A model generated the notes under the pieces. It was not told the origin of the DNA and did not search any database. It saw only the letters and a list, made by a program, of their open reading frames with translations. A DNA stretch of 64,000 nt from an uncultured Eubacteriales bacterium (GTDB lineage: Bacteria > Bacillota > Clostridia > Oscillospirales > Acutalibacteraceae). Below are positions 50,995 to 60,278 of the stretch, in pieces; positions within the stretch are counted from its first letter, which is position 1; each line of letters begins with the position of its first letter. The translations under genes were made by a program, and so were the position numbers. The stretch lies in the NCBI GenBank assembly GCA_934486895.1, contig CAKSQZ010000001.1, positions 1 through 64,000 on the forward strand. Direction: 5' to 3'.

Positions 50995-52674
50995 TTATTC
51001 AGCCTTGTTTTTAATAGATCTGTTTATCGCGCAGATAACTCCCTTTATAGACGCTTTCATGATATTGTGATCCATACCGACACCGTAGAATATTCTGCCG
51101 TCGGGTGCTTCGAGCTTAATATACGCGATCGCCTTACTGTCGGCACCTGAATCGAGCGCATGCTCCGAGTAGGTGATAAACTTATAATCGGAAATCCCTA
51201 CTGTCTTGACCGCATTGAAGAACGCATCGATCGGGCCGTTGCCCTGTGCCTTGATACGGTAGTCGTTGTGGTGATAGCCCATAACGCCCTCAAATGTAGT
51301 CGTGCCGTCGTCGTTATTGCTGAGGCGGTGGTTTTTGAGGTCATACGGCTCGTGAACTCCGAGATATTCGTTGCTGAAAATGTTGAATACTTCCTGTGCC
51401 TTCAATTCGATACCTTTTTCATCGCAGACTTTCTGCACGACTGCACCGAATTCGGGGTGCATATCCTTAGGCAGGTCGATACCGAAATTGTGTTTCATAA
51501 TGAACGCCGCACCGCCCTTGCCTGACTGAGAATTGATGCGGATTATCGGCTCGTATTCCCGTCCTACATCCGCAGGATCTATCGGCAGATACGGAACTTC
51601 CCAATAGCCTGAGTCGTGTTCCTTCATATAGTTGACGCCCTTGTTGATAGCGTCCTGATGAGAGCCTGAGAACGCTGTGAAAACGAGCTCGCCCGCATAG
51701 GGATGACGCATATCGACATGCATTTTGGTGCATTTTTCATAGATCTCGCGGATCTTAGGCATATTCGAGAAGTCGAGCTTCGGATCGACCCCCTGCGAAA
51801 ACATATTCATTGCAACGACCATAACATCGGCATTACCCGTGCGCTCGCCGTTGCCGAAAACGGTGCCTTCAACACGCTCTGCTCCTGCGAGCATTGCAAG
51901 CTCTGTTGCGGCAACGCCGGTGCCTCTGTCGTTATGCGGATGAATACTGATTATTGCGCTGTCGCGGTGCTGCAAGTGCTCGCAGAAATACTCGATCTGG
52001 TCGGCGTAATTATTCGGAGTTGCACCCTCAACGGTATTCGGCAGGTTTAAAATGACCTTGTTTTCGGGGGTGCTGCCGAGTGCTTCGATGACTTTATCGC
52101 AGATAAGGACAGCGTTTTCCGGCTCTGTGCCGGAAAAGCTCTCGGGAGAATATTCATAACGGATGTTCATATCCTTATCCTCGCGGTTTTCGGTGAGCTC
52201 GCGGATAAGCTTTGCACCCTCGACAGCTATATCGATAACGCCCTGCATATCCTTTTTGAACACGACTTTACGCTGAAGAGTCGATGTTGAATTATAGAAA
52301 TGGACGATAACATTTTTCGCACCTTTGACCGCCTCAAATGTCTTGCGGATAAGGTGTTCGCGAGCCTGGACGAGCACCTGGATAGTTACATCGTCGGGGA
52401 TAAGATCCTGCTCTATGAGTGTGCGCAGGATCTCATATTCTGTTTCGGAGGCGGAGGGGAAACCGACCTCGATCTCTTTGAAACCGATCTCGCACAGTGT
52501 TTTGAAAAACAGCACCTTTTCTTCAAGGTTCATCGGATCGATAAGTGCCTGATTTCCGTCTCTGAGATCGACGCTGCACCACACGGGAGCCTCGGTGATC
52601 TGCTTATTCGGCCACTTTCTGTTCGGCATATCGAGCGGCTTAAAAGGTCTGTACTTTTTAAACGACTGGTTCAT
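50995..52674 (-). CDS. leuA: 2-isopropylmalate synthase (LeuA type 2)
   Basis: First committed leucine step: acetyl-CoA plus 2-ketoisovalerate. It is 559 aa, the longer type also found in yeast. The TIM barrel begins VWCSVDLRDGNQALIDPM; HPHNDRGTGVAATEL near 245 holds metal ligands; GNGERTGNADV near 275 is typical. The C-terminal regulatory domain (about 430-559) would bind leucine. AAAGGA stands 8 nt before the ATG. Expression is controlled by a Leu T-box leader with its own promoter. Confidence 0.96.
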   Translation of the reverse strand: MNQSFKKYRPFKPLDMPNRKWPNKQITEAPVWCSVDLRDGNQALIDPMNLEEKVLFFKTLCEIGFKEIEVGFPSASETEYEILRTLIEQDLIPDDVTIQVLVQAREHLIRKTFEAVKGAKNVIVHFYNSTSTLQRKVVFKKDMQGVIDIAVEGAKLIRELTENREDKDMNIRYEYSPESFSGTEPENAVLICDKVIEALGSTPENKVILNLPNTVEGATPNNYADQIEYFCEHLQHRDSAIISIHPHNDRGTGVAATELAMLAGAERVEGTVFGNGERTGNADVMVVAMNMFSQGVDPKLDFSNMPKIREIYEKCTKMHVDMRHPYAGELVFTAFSGSHQDAINKGVNYMKEHDSGYWEVPYLPIDPADVGREYEPIIRINSQSGKGGAAFIMKHNFGIDLPKDMHPEFGAVVQKVCDEKGIELKAQEVFNIFSNEYLGVHEPYDLKNHRLSNNDDGTTTFEGVMGYHHNDYRIKAQGNGPIDAFFNAVKTVGISDYKFITYSEHALDSGADSKAIAYIKLEAPDGRIFYGVGMDHNIMKASIKGVICAINRSIKNKAE

Positions 52675-52720
52675 ACTATCTGTCCTTTCAAATAAATTAA
52701 TAAAACATGAAATTACACAT

Positions 52721-52753
52721 AAAAAATAAACGCCCCATAAAAACTATGGGGCG
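52721..52753 (-). terminator. T-box terminator of leuA
   Basis: CGCCCCATA-GTTTT-TATGGGGCG followed by a T-rich run on the minus strand; the terminator alternative of the Leu T-box. Confidence 0.85.
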
Positions 52754-52975
52754 AATTGATCGCGGTACCACCCAAATTCAAAGCGGATTTACATCTCGCT
52801 TCCTTTGAAACCTCCAACAAGGTCAGACATTTTAACGCTGTCACACGGTCCGCCCTACGGTTTAAAATCAAGCGGACAACTCGGGGATGAGTTATAACGC
52901 AGGCACGCCGTCCGTTCTCACCAAACACGGACTCTCTGAACACGCTTATGCGCCTTGTTCCCGTCACAGTTTTTA
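52721..52975 (-). promoter_or_regulatory. T-box riboswitch, leucine specific
   Basis: The T-box sequence GGGTGGTACCGCG is at about 52761-52775. The triplet inside the stem I closing helix (CGGG with CCCG) is CTC (52891-52889), a Leu codon in the context AACTCATCC. The following gene is leuA, so specificity and target agree. Confidence 0.92.
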
Positions 52976-53003
52976 AAAGGGGTTATATTTTTTATATACC
53001 ACT

Positions 53004-53032
53004 ATTATATACTTGCAAAATCGGCTTGTCAA
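53004..53032 (-). promoter_or_regulatory. Promoter of leuA-leuB
   Basis: TTGACA (53032-53027), 17 bp, TATAAT (53009-53004): a perfect consensus about 30 bp ahead of the T-box. Confidence 0.88.
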
Positions 53033-53068
53033 TACCTTTTTCGCAAAAATTATCGAATACTGTTATGC

Positions 53069-54742
53069 TTATTTCATTATGGCGCCGAGGTTTGCACCGG
53101 AGACGTTTCTTGCATAGCGAACCAGCCAGCCGGACTTGACTTTCGGCTCGGGAGCAACATATTCGGCTCTGCGCTCGCTGAGCGTTTCATCGGAAACACG
53201 GACATTAACGCTTGCATTCGGGATATCAATATCAATGATATCACCCTCTTTGATAAGTCCGATATTTCCGCCGCTTGCGGCTTCGGGACAGACATGGCCG
53301 ATAGATGCACCTCTCGACGCGCCGGAAAATCTGCCGTCGGTTATGAGCGCGACCGTTTTATCGAGCTTCATGCCTGCGAGAGCGGAAGTCGGGTTGAGCA
53401 TTTCGCGCATACCGGGGCCGCCCTTCGGGCCTTCATAGCGGATAACGACTACATCGCCGTCCTTGATCTCGCCGCCGTAGATCGCGGCTATTGCATCGTC
53501 CTCACTGTCGAACACTCTTGCAGGACCGCTGTGACACAGCATTTCGGGTGCGACCGCACTGCGCTTTACAACGCAGCCGTCGGGTGCGATATTGCCCCAG
53601 AGGATCTGAATACCGCCTGTTTTTGAATACGGATCTTCAAGCGGACGAATGGAATTTGTATCGAGAATGTGCGCGGCGCCGATATTCTCTGCAATGCTCC
53701 TGCCTGTTGCGGTGAGCGCGTTTGCATCGATAAAGCCGCCCTTTATCAGTTCGGACTGGACAGCAGGGATACCGCCTGCGGCATCGAGATCCTGCATATG
53801 TGTCGGACCTGCGGGAGCAAGATGACAAAGGTTCGGAACCTTCGCACTCATTTCATTGAACAGCTTGAGATCAAGCGCAACGCCCGCTTCGTTTGCGATC
53901 GCAAGCAGATGAAGAACGCTGTTTGAACTGCATCCGAGAGCCATATCGCACGCAAGAGCGTTTTTGACCGAACGCTCATTGACAATGTCGCGCGCCCTGA
54001 TGTTCTTCTCAACAAGGTTCATTATCGCCATGCCGGCGTGCTTTGCAAGCAGCATACGCTTATTGCTGACAGCCGGAATAGTGCCGTTGCCCGGCAGTGC
54101 GATACCGATAGCTTCGCAAAGGCAGTTCATTGAATTTGCGGTGTACATACCCGCGCATGAGCCGCAACCCGGGCAGGCGTTTGTTTCGCATTCGGTGAGC
54201 TTTTCTTCGTTGATTATGCCTGCTTTATATGCGCCGACAGCCTCAAACAGCTTAGAGAGCGAGACTTCCGCACCGTCGTAATGGCCGGCGAGCATAGGTC
54301 CGCCCGAGCATACGACCGCGGGAATATTCATTCTGACCGCCGCCATGACCATGCCGGGGACGATCTTATCGCAGTTCGGGATAAGAACAAGTCCGTCGAG
54401 CTGATGAGCCATTGCCATTGTTTCAACGCTGTCCGCGATAAGCTCGCGGGAGGCAAGCGAATACTTCATTCCGACATGGCCCATTGCGATACCGTCACAC
54501 ACGCCGATAGACGGAATAAGCACCGGTGTGCCGCCTGCCATGCGAACGCCTGCCTTAACGGCGTCGGCTATTTTATCAAGATGAAAATGGCCGGGGACGA
54601 TCTCGCTGTGCGCGCTGACAACGCCGATCAGCGGACGGTCGAGCTCTTCCTTGGTGTAGCCCATTGCATAGAACAGGCTTCGGTTCGGCGCACGCTCTGC
54701 GCCTTTGGTAACATTATCGCTTCTGAGAGCCATTTGGTTCAC
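53069..54742 (-). CDS. ilvD: Dihydroxy-acid dehydratase
   Basis: Iron-sulfur dehydratase making the branched 2-keto acids, 557 aa. Cluster cysteines are visible in VLIPNCDKIVPGM near 120 and ACPGCGSCAGMYTANSMNC near 190. PKGGPGMREML near 420 and SGASRGASIGHVCPEAASGG near 460 are family blocks. The annotated start is GTG at 54742; an ATG three codons later is a possible alternative, and neither has a strong ribosome site. It is last in the ilvBNCD unit. The leuA promoter and T-box follow it. Confidence 0.96.
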   Translation of the reverse strand: MNQMALRSDNVTKGAERAPNRSLFYAMGYTKEELDRPLIGVVSAHSEIVPGHFHLDKIADAVKAGVRMAGGTPVLIPSIGVCDGIAMGHVGMKYSLASRELIADSVETMAMAHQLDGLVLIPNCDKIVPGMVMAAVRMNIPAVVCSGGPMLAGHYDGAEVSLSKLFEAVGAYKAGIINEEKLTECETNACPGCGSCAGMYTANSMNCLCEAIGIALPGNGTIPAVSNKRMLLAKHAGMAIMNLVEKNIRARDIVNERSVKNALACDMALGCSSNSVLHLLAIANEAGVALDLKLFNEMSAKVPNLCHLAPAGPTHMQDLDAAGGIPAVQSELIKGGFIDANALTATGRSIAENIGAAHILDTNSIRPLEDPYSKTGGIQILWGNIAPDGCVVKRSAVAPEMLCHSGPARVFDSEDDAIAAIYGGEIKDGDVVVIRYEGPKGGPGMREMLNPTSALAGMKLDKTVALITDGRFSGASRGASIGHVCPEAASGGNIGLIKEGDIIDIDIPNASVNVRVSDETLSERRAEYVAPEPKVKSGWLVRYARNVSGANLGAIMK

Positions 54743-54804
54743 CGTACCTTTTTTAAAATAATGCGAGGCGGCGGAATAGCCGCCGCCTCAGACACTGAAA
54801 TCAA

Positions 54805-55800
54805 TTATTTCTTGAGCCAGCTCATCATCTTACGAAGATCTGCGCCGACTTTCTCAAGCTGATGCTCGCTTTCTACCTTACGGGTCGCAAGGAACTTAGC
54901 CTTTCTGCCCGAAGAGAATTCCTGCATAAACTCGCTTGCAAAAGTACCGTCCTGAATTTCGGAGAGAACTTTTCTCATTTCCTTGCGTGTCTCCTCAGTG
55001 ATAAGGCGCTTACCTGTGCGATAGTCGCCGTATTCAGCGGTGTTGGAGATCGAATAACGCATCATTGCAAATCCGCCCGAGTTGATAAGGTCAACAATAA
55101 GCTTCATCTCATGAATACACTCAAAATAAGCCATTTCCGGCTCATAGCCTGCGCCGACAAGTGTTTCAAAGCCCGCTTTCATAAGCTCTGTAACGCCGCC
55201 GCAAAGAACAGCCTGCTCGCCGAACAGATCGGTTTCGGTCTCTTCTCTGAACGATGTTTCGAGAATGCCTGCTCTGCCTGCACCGATACCGCAAGCGTAT
55301 GCAAGCGCATAGTCCTTAGCCTTGCCCGAATAGTCCTGATATACAGCGATAAGACTCGGAACGCCCTTGCCCTCGAGATACTGGCTTCTTACAGTGTGGC
55401 CCGGACCCTTAGGAGCGACCATGATAACATCGATATCCTTGCTCGGAGTGATGAAATTGAAGTGGATATTGAAACCGTGAGCAAACATAAGAATGTCGCC
55501 CTCTTTCATGTAAGGCGCAACCTGCTCATTATAAAGATCAGCCGCAAGCTCATCGGGGACGAGCATCATAACAACATCGGCAGCCTTTGCAGCGTCCGGT
55601 ACTTCCATGACTTTAAGACCTGCCGCTTCCGCCTTTGCCCAGCTCGAGCTTGTCTTTCTAAGGCCGACTACTACATCAATGCCGCTTTCATGCAGGTTCT
55701 GCGCATGAGCGTGACCCTGCGAGCCGTAGCCGATGATGGCGACTGTCTTGTTTTCAAACAGTCCCAGATTGCAATCAGCGTCATAATACTTTTTAATCAT
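54805..55800 (-). CDS. ilvC: Ketol-acid reductoisomerase
   Basis: Isomerises and reduces acetolactate or acetohydroxybutyrate with NADPH, 331 aa (class I length). The Rossmann loop is IIGYGSQGHAHAQNL near residue 22, with the metal-binding helices in FGEQAVLCGGVTELMKAGFE near 190 and CIHEMKLIVDLINSGG near 225. The start is placed at the ATG 55800 (AAGGAG 9 nt upstream) rather than six codons earlier. Third gene of the operon. Confidence 0.97.
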   Translation of the reverse strand: MIKKYYDADCNLGLFENKTVAIIGYGSQGHAHAQNLHESGIDVVVGLRKTSSSWAKAEAAGLKVMEVPDAAKAADVVMMLVPDELAADLYNEQVAPYMKEGDILMFAHGFNIHFNFITPSKDIDVIMVAPKGPGHTVRSQYLEGKGVPSLIAVYQDYSGKAKDYALAYACGIGAGRAGILETSFREETETDLFGEQAVLCGGVTELMKAGFETLVGAGYEPEMAYFECIHEMKLIVDLINSGGFAMMRYSISNTAEYGDYRTGKRLITEETRKEMRKVLSEIQDGTFASEFMQEFSSGRKAKFLATRKVESEHQLEKVGADLRKMMSWLKK

Positions 55801-55848
55801 TTTAATTAACTCCTTCACACAATATTTTATTTAAGATCAGCCCTGAGG

Positions 55849-56352
55849 CTAAAAATCTTCTTCCGATTCAATTCCGCGCGACAACGCGGTGATACCTGTT
55901 CGGCACATCTCGATTATATTATAGTTACCGAGCATACCGACCATTCCGTCGATCTTTTCAGGCTTGCCTGTGAGCTCGAGGATCATGCTGTCCGGCGAGA
56001 GATCGACTATCTTTGCTTTATAGATCTCCGAGATCTCGCGGATCTTTGCCCGCTCGGACTCCGCCGCCTCGACCTTAACAAGCAGCAGCTCGCGCATAAC
56101 ACTGTTTGACTTATCAAGCTCGAAAACCGCTGTGGATTCGGTGAGCTTCTCTGTCTGGCTGATGACCTGTTTCATCGAAGCATCGTTGCCGGTGGTTGTG
56201 ATGGTGATTCGGGAAATATCGGGGTCGTTGGTTGCGGAAACCGTCAAGCTGTCGATATTAAAGCCGCGCTGGCAAAACAGCAGCGATACTCTTGCAAGAA
56301 CGCCCGAATGGTTTTTAACGAGAATACTGATTATTCTTTTATTATTATCCAT
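55849..56352 (-). CDS. ilvN: Acetolactate synthase small subunit
   Basis: Regulatory subunit of acetohydroxyacid synthase, 167 aa. The N-terminal ACT domain begins RIISILVKNHSGVLARVSLL and continues with FNIDSLTVSATNDPDISRIT; it binds valine for feedback control. The C-terminal part binds the catalytic subunit. GAGG precedes the ATG. It follows ilvB by 12 bp. Confidence 0.96.
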   Translation of the reverse strand: MDNNKRIISILVKNHSGVLARVSLLFCQRGFNIDSLTVSATNDPDISRITITTTGNDASMKQVISQTEKLTESTAVFELDKSNSVMRELLLVKVEAAESERAKIREISEIYKAKIVDLSPDSMILELTGKPEKIDGMVGMLGNYNIIEMCRTGITALSRGIESEEDF

Positions 56353-56364
56353 ATCAGAGCCTCC

Positions 56365-58023
56365 TCATTCGGTTATTATATCGTTGACTGTGCCGCCCGA
56401 CGGGATCATCGGCAAAACCTTTTCCTCGGGATCGATAGCGCAGGCGATCCAAACCGGCTTATCCGTAACTTTGAGAGCCTTGCCGAACGCCTCGATGAAT
56501 TGATCGATCGTCTCGACGCAGAAGCCGACACCGCCGAAGCCCTCGATGACCTTGACATAGTTTGTTTTGCGGTAAGGCTCACTGCAAGAAAAACGCCTGC
56601 CGTAGAATGTGCCCTGCCACTGGCGAACCATGCCGAGGACATTGTTATTGAGAATAACCGTTATAACAGGGAGCTGTTCGCTAACCGCTGTCACAGCCTC
56701 GTTCATGTTCATGTGGAACGAGCCGTCGCCGGTTATATGCACAACTGTTTTATCTCTGTATGCGCTTTTGGCACCGATTGCGGCGCCGTAGCCGTAGCCC
56801 ATTGTGCCGAGTCCGCCGCTGGTTAAAAATCTATGATTTTTCTTATGGCGCAGATACTGTGCCGCCCACATCTGGTGCTGCCCGACATCGGTGACAAACA
56901 CCGTATCGTCATCGACCTGATCGCAGATCGCATTCATCAGCGCACATGGTGTTATTCTGTCGGCGCTTGTTACGGGTTTCGGAGCGTCCGCCTGCCATTT
57001 TGCTATCTGCTCACGCCACTCATTGTGGTCGTTTTTCTTGACAAAACGCAGAATGGATTCCAAAAGCATTCCGACATCGCCGACCATGTGCTGATCGACA
57101 TCGACGTTTTTATCAACTTCGCTCTTATCGATATCGAGCTGAATGATCTTAGCCTTGCTTGCAAAATCATCGGTGTTGAGCGCAACTCTGTCGGAAAAAC
57201 GGGTGCCTGCGGCAATAACGAGATCCGCTTTGGACACCGCGAGGTTTGCGGCATAGGTGCCGTGCATACCGAGCATGCCGATATTCCGCTCATCATTATA
57301 TGGGACAACTCCCGCGCTCATCAATGTGTGGGTCACGGGAATATCTGCACGGCGCATAAGCTCAGAAACAAGCTCGCCTGCGTCTGCCGCGGCAACTCCG
57401 CCGCCCATATAAATGATCGGGCGTTTTGATTCGTTTATCAATTCGGCAGCCTTCTGCGCTCCCGAAACATCTGCTGTTTTGACCGCTTCAACAGGGGGAT
57501 GAGGTTCATATTCCGCCATAGCTGCGGTTACATCCTTCGGAATGTCAACAAGCACCGGCCCCTTTCTGCCGGAGCCTGCGATCTCAAAAGCCTCTCTTAA
57601 TATATCGGCGAGATTGCTTACATCTCTGACAACAAAATTGTGCTTTGTTATCGGCATTGTGATGCCTGCGATATATACTTCCTGAAAGCTGTCACGTCCG
57701 ATGAGAGGAGTGCCGACATTGCCGGTTATCGCAACCATGGGGACAGAGTCCATATAAGCGGTGGCAATACCTGTTACAAGGTTTGTAGCACCGGGGCCGG
57801 ATGTCGCAATGACAACGCCTGTTTTTCCGGTTACTCTTGCATAACCGTCCGCCGCGTGGGAAGCACCCTGTTCGTGTGCTGTGGTTACATGATGAATTTT
57901 GTCTTTGTATTCGTAAAGTGCGTCGTAAATATTCAAGACAGAACCGCCCGGGTAGCCGAACACAGTGTCGACTCCCTGCTCCAGAAGAACATTCACGAGG
58001 ATCTGCGAACCGTTAAGTAACAT
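56365..58023 (-). CDS. ilvB: Acetolactate synthase large subunit
   Basis: Catalytic ThDP-dependent subunit, 552 aa. The ThDP glutamate lies in HEQGASHAADGYAR near 48, FAD/central domain in the middle, and the ThDP-Mg motif GDGSFHMNMNEAVTAVSEQLP near 430. The frame opens ten codons upstream but GGAGG sits 7 nt before the ATG at 58023, which begins MLLNGSQILVN. First gene after the Ile T-box. Confidence 0.96.
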   Translation of the reverse strand: MLLNGSQILVNVLLEQGVDTVFGYPGGSVLNIYDALYEYKDKIHHVTTAHEQGASHAADGYARVTGKTGVVIATSGPGATNLVTGIATAYMDSVPMVAITGNVGTPLIGRDSFQEVYIAGITMPITKHNFVVRDVSNLADILREAFEIAGSGRKGPVLVDIPKDVTAAMAEYEPHPPVEAVKTADVSGAQKAAELINESKRPIIYMGGGVAAADAGELVSELMRRADIPVTHTLMSAGVVPYNDERNIGMLGMHGTYAANLAVSKADLVIAAGTRFSDRVALNTDDFASKAKIIQLDIDKSEVDKNVDVDQHMVGDVGMLLESILRFVKKNDHNEWREQIAKWQADAPKPVTSADRITPCALMNAICDQVDDDTVFVTDVGQHQMWAAQYLRHKKNHRFLTSGGLGTMGYGYGAAIGAKSAYRDKTVVHITGDGSFHMNMNEAVTAVSEQLPVITVILNNNVLGMVRQWQGTFYGRRFSCSEPYRKTNYVKVIEGFGGVGFCVETIDQFIEAFGKALKVTDKPVWIACAIDPEEKVLPMIPSGGTVNDIITE

Positions 58024-58069
58024 TAAATAACCTCCAAAACACTCATTAAACACTTAAAACCCGATAAAA

Positions 58070-58335
58070 TAAAAAGCCCTTGCCTCTAATATAAAGAGAC
58101 AAAGGAAAACCTCTGCGGTACCACTCTAATTGCCGAAAATCGACCGACTCAGCGACGATTTTAAAAAAACCGTCTGCACGCTATCGGGTGCAAGCCGCCC
58201 GCCCTTACTTTAGCTATCGGAATTTCAGAGCAGATGCTCCGGGGAGACTTTCGCTATGGTTTCGCGTGCCGCCTTGCACCGACCGACGGCTCTCTGAAAG
58301 CGCTATGCCTGCTACTTTTCCCATCATCGCATTTG
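58070..58335 (-). promoter_or_regulatory. T-box riboswitch, isoleucine specific
   Basis: The T-box sequence AGAGTGGTACCGCAGAGG lies at about 58111-58128. The specifier triplet beside the stem I closing helix is ATC (58235-58233, context GGAGCATCTGCTC), an Ile codon. It controls ilvBNCD, the isoleucine/valine branch. Confidence 0.92.
58071..58105 (-). terminator. T-box terminator of ilvB
   Basis: CCTTTGTCTCT pairs with AGAGGCAAGGG (two G-T pairs) and is followed by TTTTTATTTT on the minus strand. Confidence 0.7.
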
Positions 58336-58354
58336 TTTTATCGAATTTTATTGT

Positions 58355-58383
58355 ATTTTAGCACATTAAATTATCATTGTCAA
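58355..58383 (-). promoter_or_regulatory. Promoter of ilvBNCD
   Basis: TTGACA (58383-58378), 17 bp, TAAAAT (58360-58355), about 20 bp ahead of the T-box. Confidence 0.85.
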
Positions 58384-58500
58384 GTCCTTTGCCCGATTTT
58401 AAGCAGTATTTTTCGGCATAACAACTATATGAACGGATATATGATCATAAATGCGATCTGCAGCACCGCCGATTTTAAAGGAAGAAGTTTTAAAAAACTA

Positions 58501-58529
58501 TTGAAAAAATGTCTCCGATTTGATATTAT
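58501..58529 (+). promoter_or_regulatory. Promoter of the ACT-UPF0210 pair
   Basis: TTGAAA (58501-58506), 17 bp, TATTAT (58524-58529). Confidence 0.7.
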
Positions 58530-58561
58530 TATATAAGTTATAAAGAAATGAGGTATATTCA

Positions 58562-58831
58562 ATGAGAGCTGTTATAACCGTTATCGGTAAAGATGTTGTC
58601 GGCATTCTTTCAAAAGTTTCGACTGCCTGCGCCGATCATAATGTCAATGTCATCGAAGTCACACAGTCGGTTCTTCAGGATATGTTTGCAATGATCATGA
58701 TGTCCGATGTTTCAAACTGCAATGTTTCGTTTGACGAATTTAAAGATATTATGGATAAACTCGGTCAAGATAACGGACTTTCCATTCATGTTATGCACGA
58801 AAGCATTTTCAACTCTATGCACAGAATCTGA
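58562..58831 (+). CDS. ACT-domain protein (UPF0237)
   Basis: An 89-aa protein made of a single ACT domain, beginning MRAVITVIGKDVVGILSKVS and continuing NVNVIEVTQSVLQDMFAMIM. ACT domains bind amino acids or similar ligands and modulate partner proteins. The neighbour 18 bp downstream is a UPF0210 protein, a pairing conserved across Firmicutes. The exact ligand and role are unknown. Confidence 0.92.
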   Translation: MRAVITVIGKDVVGILSKVSTACADHNVNVIEVTQSVLQDMFAMIMMSDVSNCNVSFDEFKDIMDKLGQDNGLSIHVMHESIFNSMHRI

Positions 58832-58849
58832 GTAAAGGACTGATCACTA

Positions 58850-60208
58850 ATGCTGAATGTCGGGGATATTCTCGAAACGATCACCATGATCGAAGAGGAT
58901 CATCTGGATATACGCACGGTTACTATGGGTATTTCGCTGATCGAATGTATCGACAGCGACATAGATAAGGCGTGCCAAAAGGTTTATGATAAAATCGTTC
59001 GCTGCGCGGGAGAGCTTGTTCCCGTTTGCGAGCAGATCGAAAAAGAACTCGGTATTCCGATAATCAACAAGCGTATCGCGGTCACCCCGATCGCGCTGCT
59101 CGCTTCCGCCTGCCAGGGGTCTAACCCCGTTAAATTCGCACACGCTCTCGAGCGCGCCGCAAAGCAGGTCGGAGTCAACTTTATCGGCGGTTATTCCGCG
59201 CTTGTGCACAAGGGATTTGCCGCTGGCGACTATGCGCTGATCGATTCGATCCCGCAGGCGCTCGCCGAGACGGACAGAGTTTGCTCATCGGTCAATATCG
59301 GTTCGACTAAGACAGGTCTTAACATGGACGCTGTCGCTAAAATGGGTCACATTATCAAAAAAGCCGCCGAGATGACAGCGGATAAGGAATGTGCCGGTGC
59401 GTCAAAACTGGTCGTGTTCTGCAATGCGCCTGAGGATAATCCGTTTATGGCGGGTGCGTTTCACGGAACGGGAGAGCCGGACTGCGTTATCAATGTCGGC
59501 GTTTCGGGTCCGGGCGTTGTGAGAGCGGCTCTTGCCAAATCCAAAGGGCTTGATATAACCGGTGTTGCCGATCTTATCAAGCGCACTGCGTTTAAGATAA
59601 CCCGTATGGGCCAGCTTGTTGCGCAGGAGGCGTCAAAGCGGCTTTATGTTCCGTTTGGAATCGTCGATCTTTCTCTCGCTCCGACTCCGGCTGTGGGCGA
59701 TTCCGTTGCTCACATTCTCGAGGAGATGGGACTTGAACAGTGCGGTGCTTGCGGTACCACCGCTTGTCTTGCACTGCTGAACGACGCTGTTAAAAAAGGC
59801 GGTGTCATGGCTTCTTCACATGTCGGCGGTTTGTCGGGTGCGTTCATTCCGGTGTCTGAGGACGCAGGCATGATCGCCGCTGCAAGAGCAGGCACATTAA
59901 CTATCGAGAAGCTGGAGGCGATGACTGCGGTCTGCTCGGTCGGTCTTGATATGATCGCTATTCCCGGTGACACGCCGGACGAGGTCATTTCCGGAATTAT
60001 TGCGGACGAAGCCGCGATCGGCATGGTCAATTCAAAGACGACTGCCGTTCGCCTTATCCCTGCGATCGGCAAGAAGATCGGCGATGAGCTGAACTTCGGC
60101 GGTCTGTTCGGATCGGCTCCGGTTATGAAAGTCAACACCGCGTCGCCTGCTGTGTTTATCGGCAGAGGCGGTCAGCTCCCTGCACCTATGCAGTCGCTCA
60201 AAAACTGA
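58850..60208 (+). CDS. UPF0210 (PFL-like) family protein
   Basis: A conserved 452-aa cytosolic protein of the UPF0210/DUF711 family. Visible family blocks include FIGGYSALVHKGFA near 115, CSSVNIGSTKTGLNMDAV near 147, VNVGVSGPGVVRAAL near 218 and QCGACGTTACLALLNDAVKK near 300. It is structurally related to pyruvate formate-lyase-type barrels, but lacks a glycyl radical motif and its reaction is not established. Cotranscribed with the ACT-domain gene; a strong terminator follows. Confidence 0.92.
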   Translation: MLNVGDILETITMIEEDHLDIRTVTMGISLIECIDSDIDKACQKVYDKIVRCAGELVPVCEQIEKELGIPIINKRIAVTPIALLASACQGSNPVKFAHALERAAKQVGVNFIGGYSALVHKGFAAGDYALIDSIPQALAETDRVCSSVNIGSTKTGLNMDAVAKMGHIIKKAAEMTADKECAGASKLVVFCNAPEDNPFMAGAFHGTGEPDCVINVGVSGPGVVRAALAKSKGLDITGVADLIKRTAFKITRMGQLVAQEASKRLYVPFGIVDLSLAPTPAVGDSVAHILEEMGLEQCGACGTTACLALLNDAVKKGGVMASSHVGGLSGAFIPVSEDAGMIAAARAGTLTIEKLEAMTAVCSVGLDMIAIPGDTPDEVISGIIADEAAIGMVNSKTTAVRLIPAIGKKIGDELNFGGLFGSAPVMKVNTASPAVFIGRGGQLPAPMQSLKN

Positions 60209-60221
60209 TTAAAATCATGAT

Positions 60222-60253
60222 AAAAGCCGCTCGGAATTTACCGAGCGGCTTTT
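60222..60253. terminator. Bidirectional terminator after UPF0210
   Basis: AAAAGCCGCTCGG-AATTTA-CCGAGCGGCTTTT, a perfect 13-bp stem serving both this gene and the convergent LRR-dockerin gene. Confidence 0.9.
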
Positions 60254-60278
60254 TCGTGCTGTGATCTGTTTGCACGGT

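Noticed and set aside
54862..55809. A plus-strand frame of 315 codons across ilvC
   Set aside because: Opposite-strand shadow of ilvC; no family features and no start signal.
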